NCBI RefSeq assembly: GCF_003308995.1
Contig: NZ_QFFJ01000001.1
Span: 1,860,001 to 1,924,000 of the forward strand
DNA: 64,000 nt
Source of the DNA: Chitinophaga flava
Lineage (GTDB): Bacteria > Bacteroidota > Bacteroidia > Chitinophagales > Chitinophagaceae
Direction of reading: 5' to 3'
The notes beneath the pieces were generated by a model. That model was not told the DNA's origin and did not search any database. It worked only from the letters and a program-made list of their open reading frames with translations. A program made the translations under genes and the position numbers. Numbering within the stretch: position 1 is the first letter of the stretch; every line of letters begins with the position of its first letter. Shown one piece after another: positions 1 to 7,513 of the stretch.

Positions 1-299
1 TAAGCAATGTCGTTAAAAACGCGATTAAGTTTTCAGCAGGCGAAGAAGTATACTGCGAATTGAATGCCACCGATACACAGATTCATGTTACCGTCAGCGA
101 CAAAGGCATCGGTATCCCGGAAGGAGAAACAGAAAAAATATTCCGGCCGTTTTATCGCAGCGCCAATGCTATGTCCTATGCGGGTTTTGGCATCGGACTT
201 TCTCTCACTGAAAAAATTGTACGCCTGCACAACGGTGCTATTCACGTACATTCTTCTTCCGGGGCAGGCACTACATTTCGTTTTGTATTTCCCCGATAA
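1..299 (+). CDS. Sensor histidine kinase, C-terminal part only
   Basis: The frame is open from the window edge, so the gene is cut at its 5' end and only the last 99 or so residues are present. They form a HATPase_c ATP-binding domain. An N box (N-V-V-K-N-A-I-K-F-S) is encoded from position 6, followed by the G1 box D-K-G-I-G-I-P, the F box I-F-R-P-F-Y-R and the G2 box G-F-G-I-G-L-S-L. This is the catalytic end of a two-component kinase that autophosphorylates a histidine lying off the window. The kinase at 11778-13136 has the same box order. A strong hairpin follows at 329-360, so this is probably the last gene of its operon. The partner regulator is not visible. Confidence 0.9.
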   Translation, partial: SNVVKNAIKFSAGEEVYCELNATDTQIHVTVSDKGIGIPEGETEKIFRPFYRSANAMSYAGFGIGLSLTEKIVRLHNGAIHVHSSSGAGTTFRFVFPR

Positions 300-328
300 A
301 TTAAGACAATATCCATATCTGATACATC

Positions 329-360
329 AAGACCCTGGCTCCTAAACCGACCAGGGTCTT
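329..360 (+). terminator. Hairpin terminator after the partial histidine kinase
   Basis: A perfect 10-bp stem (AAGACCCTGG at 329-338 and CCAGGGTCTT at 351-360) encloses a 12-nt loop, 30 bases after the kinase stop codon. Only a short T-rich stretch follows. It separates the kinase from the SusC/SusD operon. Confidence 0.6.
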
Positions 361-463
361 CGCATGTTTATTACAATTCCAAACTTTTCCCACATTAAAA
401 TTTCCTAATAGCTTTCTAACGGTTTCCCCGCCTGGTCTTAATTCTCTTCTAATGTAGTGCAGC

Positions 464-471
464 TAGCTTTG
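464..471 (+). promoter_or_regulatory. Bacteroidota -7 element upstream of susC-like gene 521
   Basis: TAGCTTTG fits the TAnnTTTG consensus of the Bacteroidota primary sigma factor and lies 50 bases before the susC start. No clear TTTG -33 box is seen at the usual spacing, so the call rests on the -7 element alone. Confidence 0.45.
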
Positions 472-520
472 CATCCGTATTCAACAGCCTATCTCTTACT
501 TACTAATTACACGATTAATT

Positions 521-3500
521 ATGCAGATCAAATCTATTTTCTTGTTTGTAGTTCTGCTGGTATTATCCATTACCGGTATGGCCCAGCAACGGACCATTAA
601 AGGTACGGTCATAGACTCGCTCACGCAGCAGCCATTGATCGGCGTGAGTGTGTCTGTGCCCGGCACTCCCAATGGCGTAGCAACAGATGCCAACGGCCAT
701 TATACCATTATGATGCCCGGAGGGAAAAACAATCTCCGTTTTTCGTATATAGGTTACAGTGACCTTTCTGTAAAAGCCATCTCCGGCAACGATGTAATGG
801 ATGTATCTCTTTCATCCACATCACAGGCGCTTACAGGAGTAGTGATCACCGGTTACACACAGCAAAGCAAATCCCGCACCACCGGCGCTGTCACCAGTCT
901 GCCTGTAGCTATGACCACACAGGCACCGGTAGCCTCCTTCGATGTAATGCTGCAGGGACGTGCACCCGGTTTATATGTCGGTACTCCTACTGGTCAGCCC
1001 GGTGAAGCCGGCAGGGTATCTATCCGTGGCCTAGGCTCTATCAACGGAGATGTTAACCCTTTATATGTAGTAGATGGTGTGCCTGTAGCCAACAACTCCT
1101 TTGCCGCCCTCAACGCAGAAGACTTTGAAACCATACACGTATTAAAAGATGCAGCCGCCACCGCACAATACGGCTCCAGAGCCGCCAATGGCGTCATCGT
1201 GATCACCACCAAAAAAGGAAAAGCCTGGGAAGATGGAAAAGTGCGGGTCAACTACCGCGGCCAGTACGGCGTATCCAATCTCAACAGCTCCAAATGGGAT
1301 ATGATGAACACCGATCAGCGGCTGCAGTTTGAAGAAATACTGCAAGACCCCAGCATGCCAGGATGGGCTTATTCCAAAAATAATCCCAACAAAATGGTGA
1401 ATGGTACGCTGGTACCTAAAACAGCGGAAGACTTTGCCTTTGGCACCCAATATCTCGATAGCCTCCGGAAGATCAACACCGACTGGCGCAAACACCTGTT
1501 ACGCCAGGGCCGCATCCAGACACATTCCCTGAATGTTTCCGGTGGCAACGAAAAAACAACTTTCTATCTCTCCGGTGGATATTTTAATCAGCAAGGTATT
1601 GCGCTGAATTCTGGCCTGGAGCGTTATAGCCTGCGCGGCAACATACAAAACCGCAGCGGCAGATTTAAAACCACATTGAACATCGGTATCTCCACCGCTA
1701 CCATCAAATATATACAGGATGAAGGTGTAGCAGAAGAAGGCGGCGCAGCTGTCGGCGGCGGCGGCATCACCGAAAAAAATCCTATCGCAGCATTATACTA
1801 TGCATTACCATATGAGTCTCCTTATGGCAAACCAGGTTCCGGCCGCTATGGCGCCAATGCACTCGACGCCTATGCCAACAGTCTGAAAAAAGATAACCAG
1901 ATAAAAGGCGTGATGTCTTTGAATGAAACCGTAGACCTCAGCAAAGAGTTTCAGTTGACCGGTACTGTTGGTATGGACTTCCAGCAGAACAACACCACCG
2001 AATACCTTACACCTGATTCCTGGTATGGTAAACTGGTGAGCAACGGTAACCAGGGCTCTTATCAGAGAGGACTGAACAACCGCCTTGGACTGGTGGCCAC
2101 CGGCGGATTACGCTATAACAAACAATGGGGCAAAAACCATGAAATAGAAGCCAACCTCTTATCTGAAATCAATAAAATAAAAGGTAACGGTTTCGGCTAC
2201 ACGGGGTATGGTCTTGTTTCCGAACTGCCTGGTACACCTGCTGGTATTACTCCCGGCACACCGGATAACAACTTTATTCCCACCCTCAGCGGACAAACAA
2301 CACCCAACAGATTACTGGTATCACAGATTGGACTGTTCCGTTATTCCTACGGTGACAAATATACGTTTTCTGCCAGCCTGCGCCGCGATGGATCTTCCCA
2401 GGTGCCTGCTAACAACCGTTACAAATTCTTCTACGCCTTTGGTGGTAACTGGAACATCCTGGCAGAAGATTTTATGAAAGAAACACATGCCTTCAGCACC
2501 CTGCGCCTGAGAGCCAGCTACGGTCTTACCGGCAATGCCGGTGGCTTCACCAGCGACTATGGCTTCAGAACCTTATACAGCCCTGCTGATTACAACGGTA
2601 ATAAAACACTGGTTCCTATTACACCCGGCAACCCTGCCTACAACTGGGAAATGAACCGTATCGGCGATGTGGGACTTGAGTTTGGTTTCTTCCGCAACAG
2701 ACTGCGTGGTGAAATAGATGTGTACAACCGTGTTACAGAAGGTTTGTTTGTAAACCGTAACCTCTCCATCACTACCGGCTTTGCTACGATAGCCGCCAAT
2801 GCCGGCAAAGTACGTAACCGTGGTATAGAGCTGATGCTGGAAGGTGATGCTATCAAAAACAGAGACTTCTCCCTGACCCTGGGCGTGAATCTGGCCTATA
2901 ACAAAAACAAAATTCTGAGTCTGGGTGGAGAAGAACAGATCTTTGCCGACGAAGCTACTATGAACATGGTAGGCCGTCCGCTGGGCAGCTTCTACGCCGT
3001 ACGCTGGCAAGGAGTAGATCCGCAGACAGGTGCACCGATCTATCTGGATAAAGAAGGAAAAGAAACCAATACCTACAATCCCGATGATGCCGTACCGATG
3101 AAGGCCACCTACGATCCGCCACTGATCGGTGGTGCCACAATGAGCATCCGTTACAAACGTTTCGACCTGTCTATGCTGGTGAGCTTTATCCATGGTATGT
3201 CCCGTCTCAACTATCCTGACCTGTATGCACACTCCGGCAGTCCCAACTACCGCCAGTACAGCCAGTCTAAAGACATGCTCAGCATATGGCAGAAACCAGG
3301 CGATGTAAGCCAGTATCCCGGCGCACAGTATGCCACTTATTTTACTTCCAGAAATGTGACCAGTGCGGATTATGTGAAGTTGCGCAATATCACCCTCGGA
3401 TACAATGTACCTATCCCTGCACGCATGACCGGCGCCATCCGTAATGTTAAAGTGTTTGCCAGCGGCCAGAACCTGCTGTCGATCATGAAATGGCGTGGCT

Positions 3501-3586
3501 TCGATCCGGAAGATGCCAACGATATCGCACAATACGAATACCCGATGCCTCGCACTATCACCGGTGGTATCAATGTAACCTTCTAA
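521..3586 (+). CDS. SusC/RagA-type TonB-linked outer membrane receptor
   Basis: This 1021-residue outer-membrane receptor imports a ligand captured by its SusD partner, using TonB energy. A signal peptide (residues 1-21, cut after M-A) is followed by a carboxypeptidase-regulatory-like beta-sandwich (about 26-100), a TonB-box-like strand V-V-I-T-G-Y near 107-112, and a plug domain (about 115-235) ending in the SusC signature G-S-R-A-A-N-G-V-I-V-I-T-T-K-K. The rest is a 22-strand type barrel ending in aromatic N-V-T-F. The length is normal for the family. It lacks an STN domain, so direct FecR/ECF control is not expected. The SusD-like gene starts 13 bases downstream. No glycosidase or peptidase lies in the operon, so the substrate cannot be assigned. 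Confidence 0.95.
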   Translation: MQIKSIFLFVVLLVLSITGMAQQRTIKGTVIDSLTQQPLIGVSVSVPGTPNGVATDANGHYTIMMPGGKNNLRFSYIGYSDLSVKAISGNDVMDVSLSSTSQALTGVVITGYTQQSKSRTTGAVTSLPVAMTTQAPVASFDVMLQGRAPGLYVGTPTGQPGEAGRVSIRGLGSINGDVNPLYVVDGVPVANNSFAALNAEDFETIHVLKDAAATAQYGSRAANGVIVITTKKGKAWEDGKVRVNYRGQYGVSNLNSSKWDMMNTDQRLQFEEILQDPSMPGWAYSKNNPNKMVNGTLVPKTAEDFAFGTQYLDSLRKINTDWRKHLLRQGRIQTHSLNVSGGNEKTTFYLSGGYFNQQGIALNSGLERYSLRGNIQNRSGRFKTTLNIGISTATIKYIQDEGVAEEGGAAVGGGGITEKNPIAALYYALPYESPYGKPGSGRYGANALDAYANSLKKDNQIKGVMSLNETVDLSKEFQLTGTVGMDFQQNNTTEYLTPDSWYGKLVSNGNQGSYQRGLNNRLGLVATGGLRYNKQWGKNHEIEANLLSEINKIKGNGFGYTGYGLVSELPGTPAGITPGTPDNNFIPTLSGQTTPNRLLVSQIGLFRYSYGDKYTFSASLRRDGSSQVPANNRYKFFYAFGGNWNILAEDFMKETHAFSTLRLRASYGLTGNAGGFTSDYGFRTLYSPADYNGNKTLVPITPGNPAYNWEMNRIGDVGLEFGFFRNRLRGEIDVYNRVTEGLFVNRNLSITTGFATIAANAGKVRNRGIELMLEGDAIKNRDFSLTLGVNLAYNKNKILSLGGEEQIFADEATMNMVGRPLGSFYAVRWQGVDPQTGAPIYLDKEGKETNTYNPDDAVPMKATYDPPLIGGATMSIRYKRFDLSMLVSFIHGMSRLNYPDLYAHSGSPNYRQYSQSKDMLSIWQKPGDVSQYPGAQYATYFTSRNVTSADYVKLRNITLGYNVPIPARMTGAIRNVKVFASGQNLLSIMKWRGFDPEDANDIAQYEYPMPRTITGGINVTF

Positions 3587-3599
3587 AACCTGATCAGAT

Positions 3600-5033
3600 A
3601 TGAATTACGCTATTATAAAAAGGGCAGTGACTATTTTCACTGCCGCCACTTTCACCCTCTACTCCACTTCCTGCAACAAGATGCTGGATGTAAAACCTAC
3701 CGACCAGGTAGATGGTAATGAAATTTTTAATTCGCTTACAACTGTTAACCGCGCCGTCCTCGGCGTTTACGCCGGATGGCAGCCGGAATCCACCTTACGC
3801 ATCGGCTCCGTGATGGCAGACGAATGCAGGATAGGGTTAAAAAATGCCGGTGTGAACGGCTCCGCCCAAAACCTCTTCAGATGGTCGTTTGCAGGTGGTG
3901 ATGTCGAAATCGCCAGCCCCTGGACCAATGCCTACCAGGTGATCACCCGTGTGAACCGTATTCTGGAAGGACTCGACAAGGTGCCTGTCAACAACGATAC
4001 AGAAGAACAGCAGAAACAACAACTGCGTGGTGAATTGCTTGCCATCCGCGCATTTGAACACTTTGAGCTGTACCGCAATTTCAGTTATGCCGGTGTATAC
4101 CAGGCCGATGCACCCGCAGTGCCTTACGTAACCAGCCCGGACATCGAGAACAAACCATCAAGGCCCGCCGCAGCTGAGTTTTTTCAGCAACTGCACAAAG
4201 ATCTCGATGCTGCCACCACCCTCACAGGTGATAATGAAGACGTGACACGTATGGGTATCCAGGCCGTTTATGCACTGCAGGCACGCGTGGCCTTATACAC
4301 CGGCAACTGGACAGCGGCCGCCGAAAACGCCACCAAAGCCATTGGCAAGTCCCACCTCGCCAGCCGCGCCGAATTCCCCGCTATCTGGACAGATGCGAGC
4401 AATGCGGAAGTTATCTTCAAACTGAAACGTACCAACCTCAGTGATCTGCGCCCCGGCGATATCTGGAAAAACGCCGGCATTGGTATTGTGTACTTTGCTC
4501 CTTCCACTAAGCTGTTAAAGGCTTATGATGATGAGAACGATATCCGCTACAGCAGCTATTTTGACAACGACCCGGCACTGGCTGCAGATGGTCAGCTGGC
4601 TGATGTTGTTAAAAAATACGCCGGTGCAGAAGGCGCGGAAAACCGCAACGATGTGAAAGTGTTCCGTGTGTCAGAAATGTATCTCATCCGCGCAGAAGCC
4701 TATCAACACCTGGGGCAGCTGGCGGAAGCAACAGAAGACCTGAATACGCTGCGCCTGGCCCGTATTACAGGATACGAAACACAAACCTACACCGATCCTA
4801 AAAAACTACTGAACGATATACTGGTGGAAAGATTCCGGGAACTGCCCTTCGAAGGGCACCGGTACTATGACCTGAAAAGACTGGGATTACCGATACAAAG
4901 GGATGAGGCCGACCTGCAAGCCGGAGATACACAGACAGACCTGTCAACTTCCGCACTGTATTACTACCTGCCTATCCCGCAGTCAGAAGTATTGAGTAAT
5001 CCAAACATTAAACCCAACAACAAAGGTTGGTAA
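3600..5033 (+). CDS. SusD/RagB-like outer membrane lipoprotein
   Basis: This is the surface-exposed, TPR-rich nutrient-binding lid that pairs with the SusC-like receptor at 521-3586. The N-terminus has a lipoprotein signal with a cysteine at residue 25 (Y-S-T-S-C-N-K), followed by the family-typical L-D-V-K-P. The C-terminal part carries the usual family features: E-M-Y-L-I-R-A-E-A-Y, then R-F-R-E-L-P-F-E-G-H-R-Y-Y-D-L-K-R-L-G, and an ending that gives N-P-N-I-K-P-N-N-K-G-W. The 477-residue length is normal. It is cotranscribed with susC (13-base gap) and followed by a hairpin at 5094-5114. Confidence 0.95.
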   Translation: MNYAIIKRAVTIFTAATFTLYSTSCNKMLDVKPTDQVDGNEIFNSLTTVNRAVLGVYAGWQPESTLRIGSVMADECRIGLKNAGVNGSAQNLFRWSFAGGDVEIASPWTNAYQVITRVNRILEGLDKVPVNNDTEEQQKQQLRGELLAIRAFEHFELYRNFSYAGVYQADAPAVPYVTSPDIENKPSRPAAAEFFQQLHKDLDAATTLTGDNEDVTRMGIQAVYALQARVALYTGNWTAAAENATKAIGKSHLASRAEFPAIWTDASNAEVIFKLKRTNLSDLRPGDIWKNAGIGIVYFAPSTKLLKAYDDENDIRYSSYFDNDPALAADGQLADVVKKYAGAEGAENRNDVKVFRVSEMYLIRAEAYQHLGQLAEATEDLNTLRLARITGYETQTYTDPKKLLNDILVERFRELPFEGHRYYDLKRLGLPIQRDEADLQAGDTQTDLSTSALYYYLPIPQSEVLSNPNIKPNNKGW

Positions 5034-5093
5034 GCGATCAACGGACGTAATATCGAAAAATGGGGCTTTATTAACAGAAATAGGAATATGATG

Positions 5094-5125
5094 GGGGCGG
5101 TTTTCTACCGCCCCTTATTTTTTAT
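5094..5125. terminator. Bidirectional terminator between convergent genes
   Basis: The stem GGGGCGG (5094-5100) and CCGCCCC (5108-5114) has a 7-nt loop and is followed by TTATTTTTTAT. It lies between the susD stop and the stop of the minus-strand gene at 5122, so it probably ends both transcripts. Confidence 0.8.
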
Positions 5126-5976
5126 ATAGATTTGAGATATTGAATGATTTCCTTCACTTCTTCCTGTTTTAAGATTTCAAAGTTGGGATGATGACGTATA
5201 TGCTGCCATTTCTCATACACTTCCATGGCTGTTTTATCGCCACTATCACGTAGTGCATCTCCGTTGGTGATCATCTTGTACAACCATTCTTCACTTCTTA
5301 TTTTTCCGATTCCCTCCATTTTAGGACCTACCAGATCGACTTTAGCATTATGGCAAGATGCGCAGTTTTGTAAAAAAAGAGCTTTGCCTTCCAGGGGATT
5401 CTTCGCCATCAGCTTGTCATATGCAGCCTTATCAATGATCTTTGTCTGTTTCGTTTTATAGTCGGTGATTTCTTCTTCATAAACCAGTTTTCCCTTCTGA
5501 TAAAAAGAAGTAACGGCCAGCTCCGTCTCATCATCCCAGCGGTTGGTATTTTCCTTAAAAACCTGTTTTCTCGCCAGTGAGCCATCTTCATTATAAAACT
5601 TCCAGGTACCGGAGCGGAAACCATTGCGATAAAACTTTTCGAAGGCTAACTTACCACTGGTAAAAGTGGCATAGGCACGCCCTTCCGGCACTCCTTCTTT
5701 CCAGAAACGATAATCGGATATCTTTCCGTTTTCATGATATACCACATCATCGCCGGTAAGTCCTGATCCATTCTCGTGATAGTTACTGATACGCCGCCGT
5801 TTACCGCTCTCATAATATTCTTTCAGGATTTTAAGATGATGGGCGGAGTCGGGATACATTTCTGACTGTACTTTTTGCGTGCCGGGGAAATAGGTCCTTT
5901 CAACCTTTTGTGCATTGGCCAGCGATGTTGACAAGGTCAACAATAATACAGGCAGGATTTTTTTCTTCAGATTCAT
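5122..5976 (-). CDS. MORN-like repeat protein fused to a c-type cytochrome domain
   Basis: This is a 284-residue secreted protein. A signal peptide (1-22, ending L-A-N-A-Q) precedes several YwqK/MORN-type repeats of the form Y-x-E-N-G/Y-x-x-G-K (about 50-170: Y-Y-E-S-G-K-R, Y-H-E-N-G-K-I, F-Y-N-E-D-G-S). The last 90 residues are a class I cytochrome c-like domain with the heme-binding motif C205-A-S-C-H209 and a final helix (E-I-I-Q-Y-L-K-S-I). Where class I cytochromes usually carry the axial methionine (M-P-x-F), this protein reads R-H-H-P-N-F. The sixth ligand may therefore be a histidine, or Met251. A periplasmic redox or electron-transfer role is inferred from the heme site. The repeat part has no assigned function. 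It stands alone, convergent with susD. Confidence 0.8.
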   Translation of the reverse strand: MNLKKKILPVLLLTLSTSLANAQKVERTYFPGTQKVQSEMYPDSAHHLKILKEYYESGKRRRISNYHENGSGLTGDDVVYHENGKISDYRFWKEGVPEGRAYATFTSGKLAFEKFYRNGFRSGTWKFYNEDGSLARKQVFKENTNRWDDETELAVTSFYQKGKLVYEEEITDYKTKQTKIIDKAAYDKLMAKNPLEGKALFLQNCASCHNAKVDLVGPKMEGIGKIRSEEWLYKMITNGDALRDSGDKTAMEVYEKWQHIRHHPNFEILKQEEVKEIIQYLKSI

Positions 5977-6059
5977 AGGTAATCAGGTTTTAGAAATACT
6001 TGGCGGAAAACGCCTCCCATTTGTCGTTTTCACACATGATGTATACAAAGGAAGCGCAG

Positions 6060-6067
6060 TAAGTTTG
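6060..6067 (+). promoter_or_regulatory. -7 element upstream of START-like gene
   Basis: TAAGTTTG matches TAnnTTTG and ends 29 bases before the ATG at 6097. No good -33 box is present. Confidence 0.45.
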
Positions 6068-6096
6068 CAGTATCGAAACAATTAAACCGCTATACA

Positions 6097-6522
6097 ATGT
6101 CTACCGAAAACAAAAGCACCATCACCGTAGAAAGCACTATTCACGCGCCTGTGGAAAAAGTATGGGAATACTGGACCGCGCCGGAACATATCACCCAATG
6201 GTGTTTTGCTACACCAGAATGGCATGCGCCGGAAGCACAGAACGATGTTCGCACCGGCGGTAAATTCAACACTACCATGGCTGCCAGAGATGGTAGCTTC
6301 AGCTTCGATTTTGGCGGTGTATATACTGATGTAAAAGAACATGAACTGATCGAATACGCCCTCGCTGACAACAGAAAGGTAAGAATCACTTTCAGTGCAG
6401 AAGGCAACAACACCAAAGTAGTGGAAACATTTGATCCGGAAGATACCAATCCGCTGGAAATGCAACGCGGCGGATGGCAGGCCATCCTTGACAACTTCCG
6501 TAAATATACCGAAGCCAATTAA
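6097..6522 (+). CDS. SRPBCC/AHSA1-type START-like domain protein
   Basis: This 141-residue cytosolic protein is a single helix-grip fold of the AHSA1/Aha1-C (SRPBCC) group. Visible family marks are the opening strand I-T-V-E-S-T-I-H-A-P-V-E-K-V-W-E-Y-W, T-x-P-E-H-I-T-Q-W, the central D-V-R-T-G-G-K-F, the acidic F-D-P-E, and the C-terminal helix R-G-G-W-Q-A-I-L-D-N-F. Such proteins bind small hydrophobic ligands, and the ligand here is unknown. It is monocistronic, with its own -7 element and a strong hairpin afterwards. Confidence 0.85.
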   Translation: MSTENKSTITVESTIHAPVEKVWEYWTAPEHITQWCFATPEWHAPEAQNDVRTGGKFNTTMAARDGSFSFDFGGVYTDVKEHELIEYALADNRKVRITFSAEGNNTKVVETFDPEDTNPLEMQRGGWQAILDNFRKYTEAN

Positions 6523-6527
6523 TGGCC

Positions 6528-6567
6528 TATGTCCGGAATGTACCGTTGCTGCTGCATTCCGGACATA
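6528..6567. terminator. Hairpin between convergent START-like and patatin genes
   Basis: A perfect 13-bp inverted repeat (6528-6540 with 6555-6567, core GTCCGGAATG/CATTCCGGAC) has a 14-nt loop. It fills the gap between two convergent stop codons and can end transcription in both directions. Confidence 0.7.
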
Positions 6568-7347
6568 CTATACAAAAGGAACTTCTTCCAGTCGCGTCCT
6601 CGTATATTCGAGACCGGTAGTATAGATGGCATCGAATTTACCGAAGTCGAACATACCGAACTTTCCTAACCCTGCCGGCTCTACGAAATAGCTGCACAAC
6701 ATTTTACTTTTCTGTACCGGCTCCCGGATAGCCATGTGTAAAGTCCGCTCTACATTGGCCATAAACCCACCTGCCGGATCATAAGGTATGAGCGGATTGA
6801 CGTGTACACCAATCACATCTTTATACTGATGCAGCAAAGGTTCTACCGGCAGGTTACCGGAAAGTCCGCCATCCACATAAGCCACCCCTTCGATATCCAC
6901 CGGCTGAAACAACAGCGGAATGGAAGATGCCGCCAGGATAGCGGGTATCAGCGGCCCCCTGTCGAAAACAGCCTGTTCACCTGTAACAAAATTGGTAGCC
7001 GTAATATACAAGGGTAACGGTAACGATTCGAAAGTAGTATGCCGCAGCGTTTTCTGCAGCACCTGCTCTACCTTCTTCAACGACAAAAAACCGGAACGCC
7101 AGTTTTTCCACTCCATAGACAGTCCCAGCTTATGTTGCTGAAAGATCGTTCTTACCTCATCAGTCTGGTAACCATCACAGATAAAGGCCGCAGCGATAGA
7201 ACCAGCGCTGGTGGCCGCAATAGCTTCGGGAAAAATTTGTTTTTCGGCAAAGGCTTTTAATACACCCAGGTGGGCATAACCGCGGGCACCACCACCAGAC
7301 AAAACAAAAGGACGCAGCACAGGTACTTGGGATAAGGTTGAATTCAT
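6568..7347 (-). CDS. Patatin-like phospholipase/acyl hydrolase
   Basis: The protein is 259 residues from the start chosen at 7347. An in-frame ATG at 7383 would add 12 residues that do not belong to the domain. Features of the patatin fold are the oxyanion loop S-G-G-G-A-R-G (17-23), the nucleophile elbow A-T-S-A-G with Ser47, and the catalytic aspartate in V-D-G-G (Asp159), giving a Ser-Asp dyad. The elbow has Ala in place of the first Gly of G-x-S-x-G, a change seen in some family members. There is no signal peptide. The likely role is hydrolysis of lipid acyl esters in the cytoplasm or at the inner membrane. Confidence 0.85.
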   Translation of the reverse strand: MNSTLSQVPVLRPFVLSGGGARGYAHLGVLKAFAEKQIFPEAIAATSAGSIAAAFICDGYQTDEVRTIFQQHKLGLSMEWKNWRSGFLSLKKVEQVLQKTLRHTTFESLPLPLYITATNFVTGEQAVFDRGPLIPAILAASSIPLLFQPVDIEGVAYVDGGLSGNLPVEPLLHQYKDVIGVHVNPLIPYDPAGGFMANVERTLHMAIREPVQKSKMLCSYFVEPAGLGKFGMFDFGKFDAIYTTGLEYTRTRLEEVPFV

Positions 7348-7513
7348 GCGCTCAATATAGAAAATTTTAATACACCGAAACATTTCTCCCGTTCATTTCC
7401 GGACAAACGGTTGTCCATATACGAACACCGGTTTCAGCTACAGCCCTGTAATACAGGTACTTTAACAGGTGGCAATGTTATTGTATATTCCCATTCCAAC
7501 CAATTACCGCGTT

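Noticed and set aside
2573..3532. 319-codon minus-strand open frame opposite the first susC
   Set aside because: It lies antisense inside a clear susC gene; its His/Val-rich product is a shadow of GC-biased codon positions.
7469..7513. Upstream ATG of the FtsX-type permease gene as true start
   Set aside because: The added 15 residues do not fit the family N-terminus, which begins with a short M-x-x-N-Y-x-K-x-A-x-R-N-L segment at 7514.
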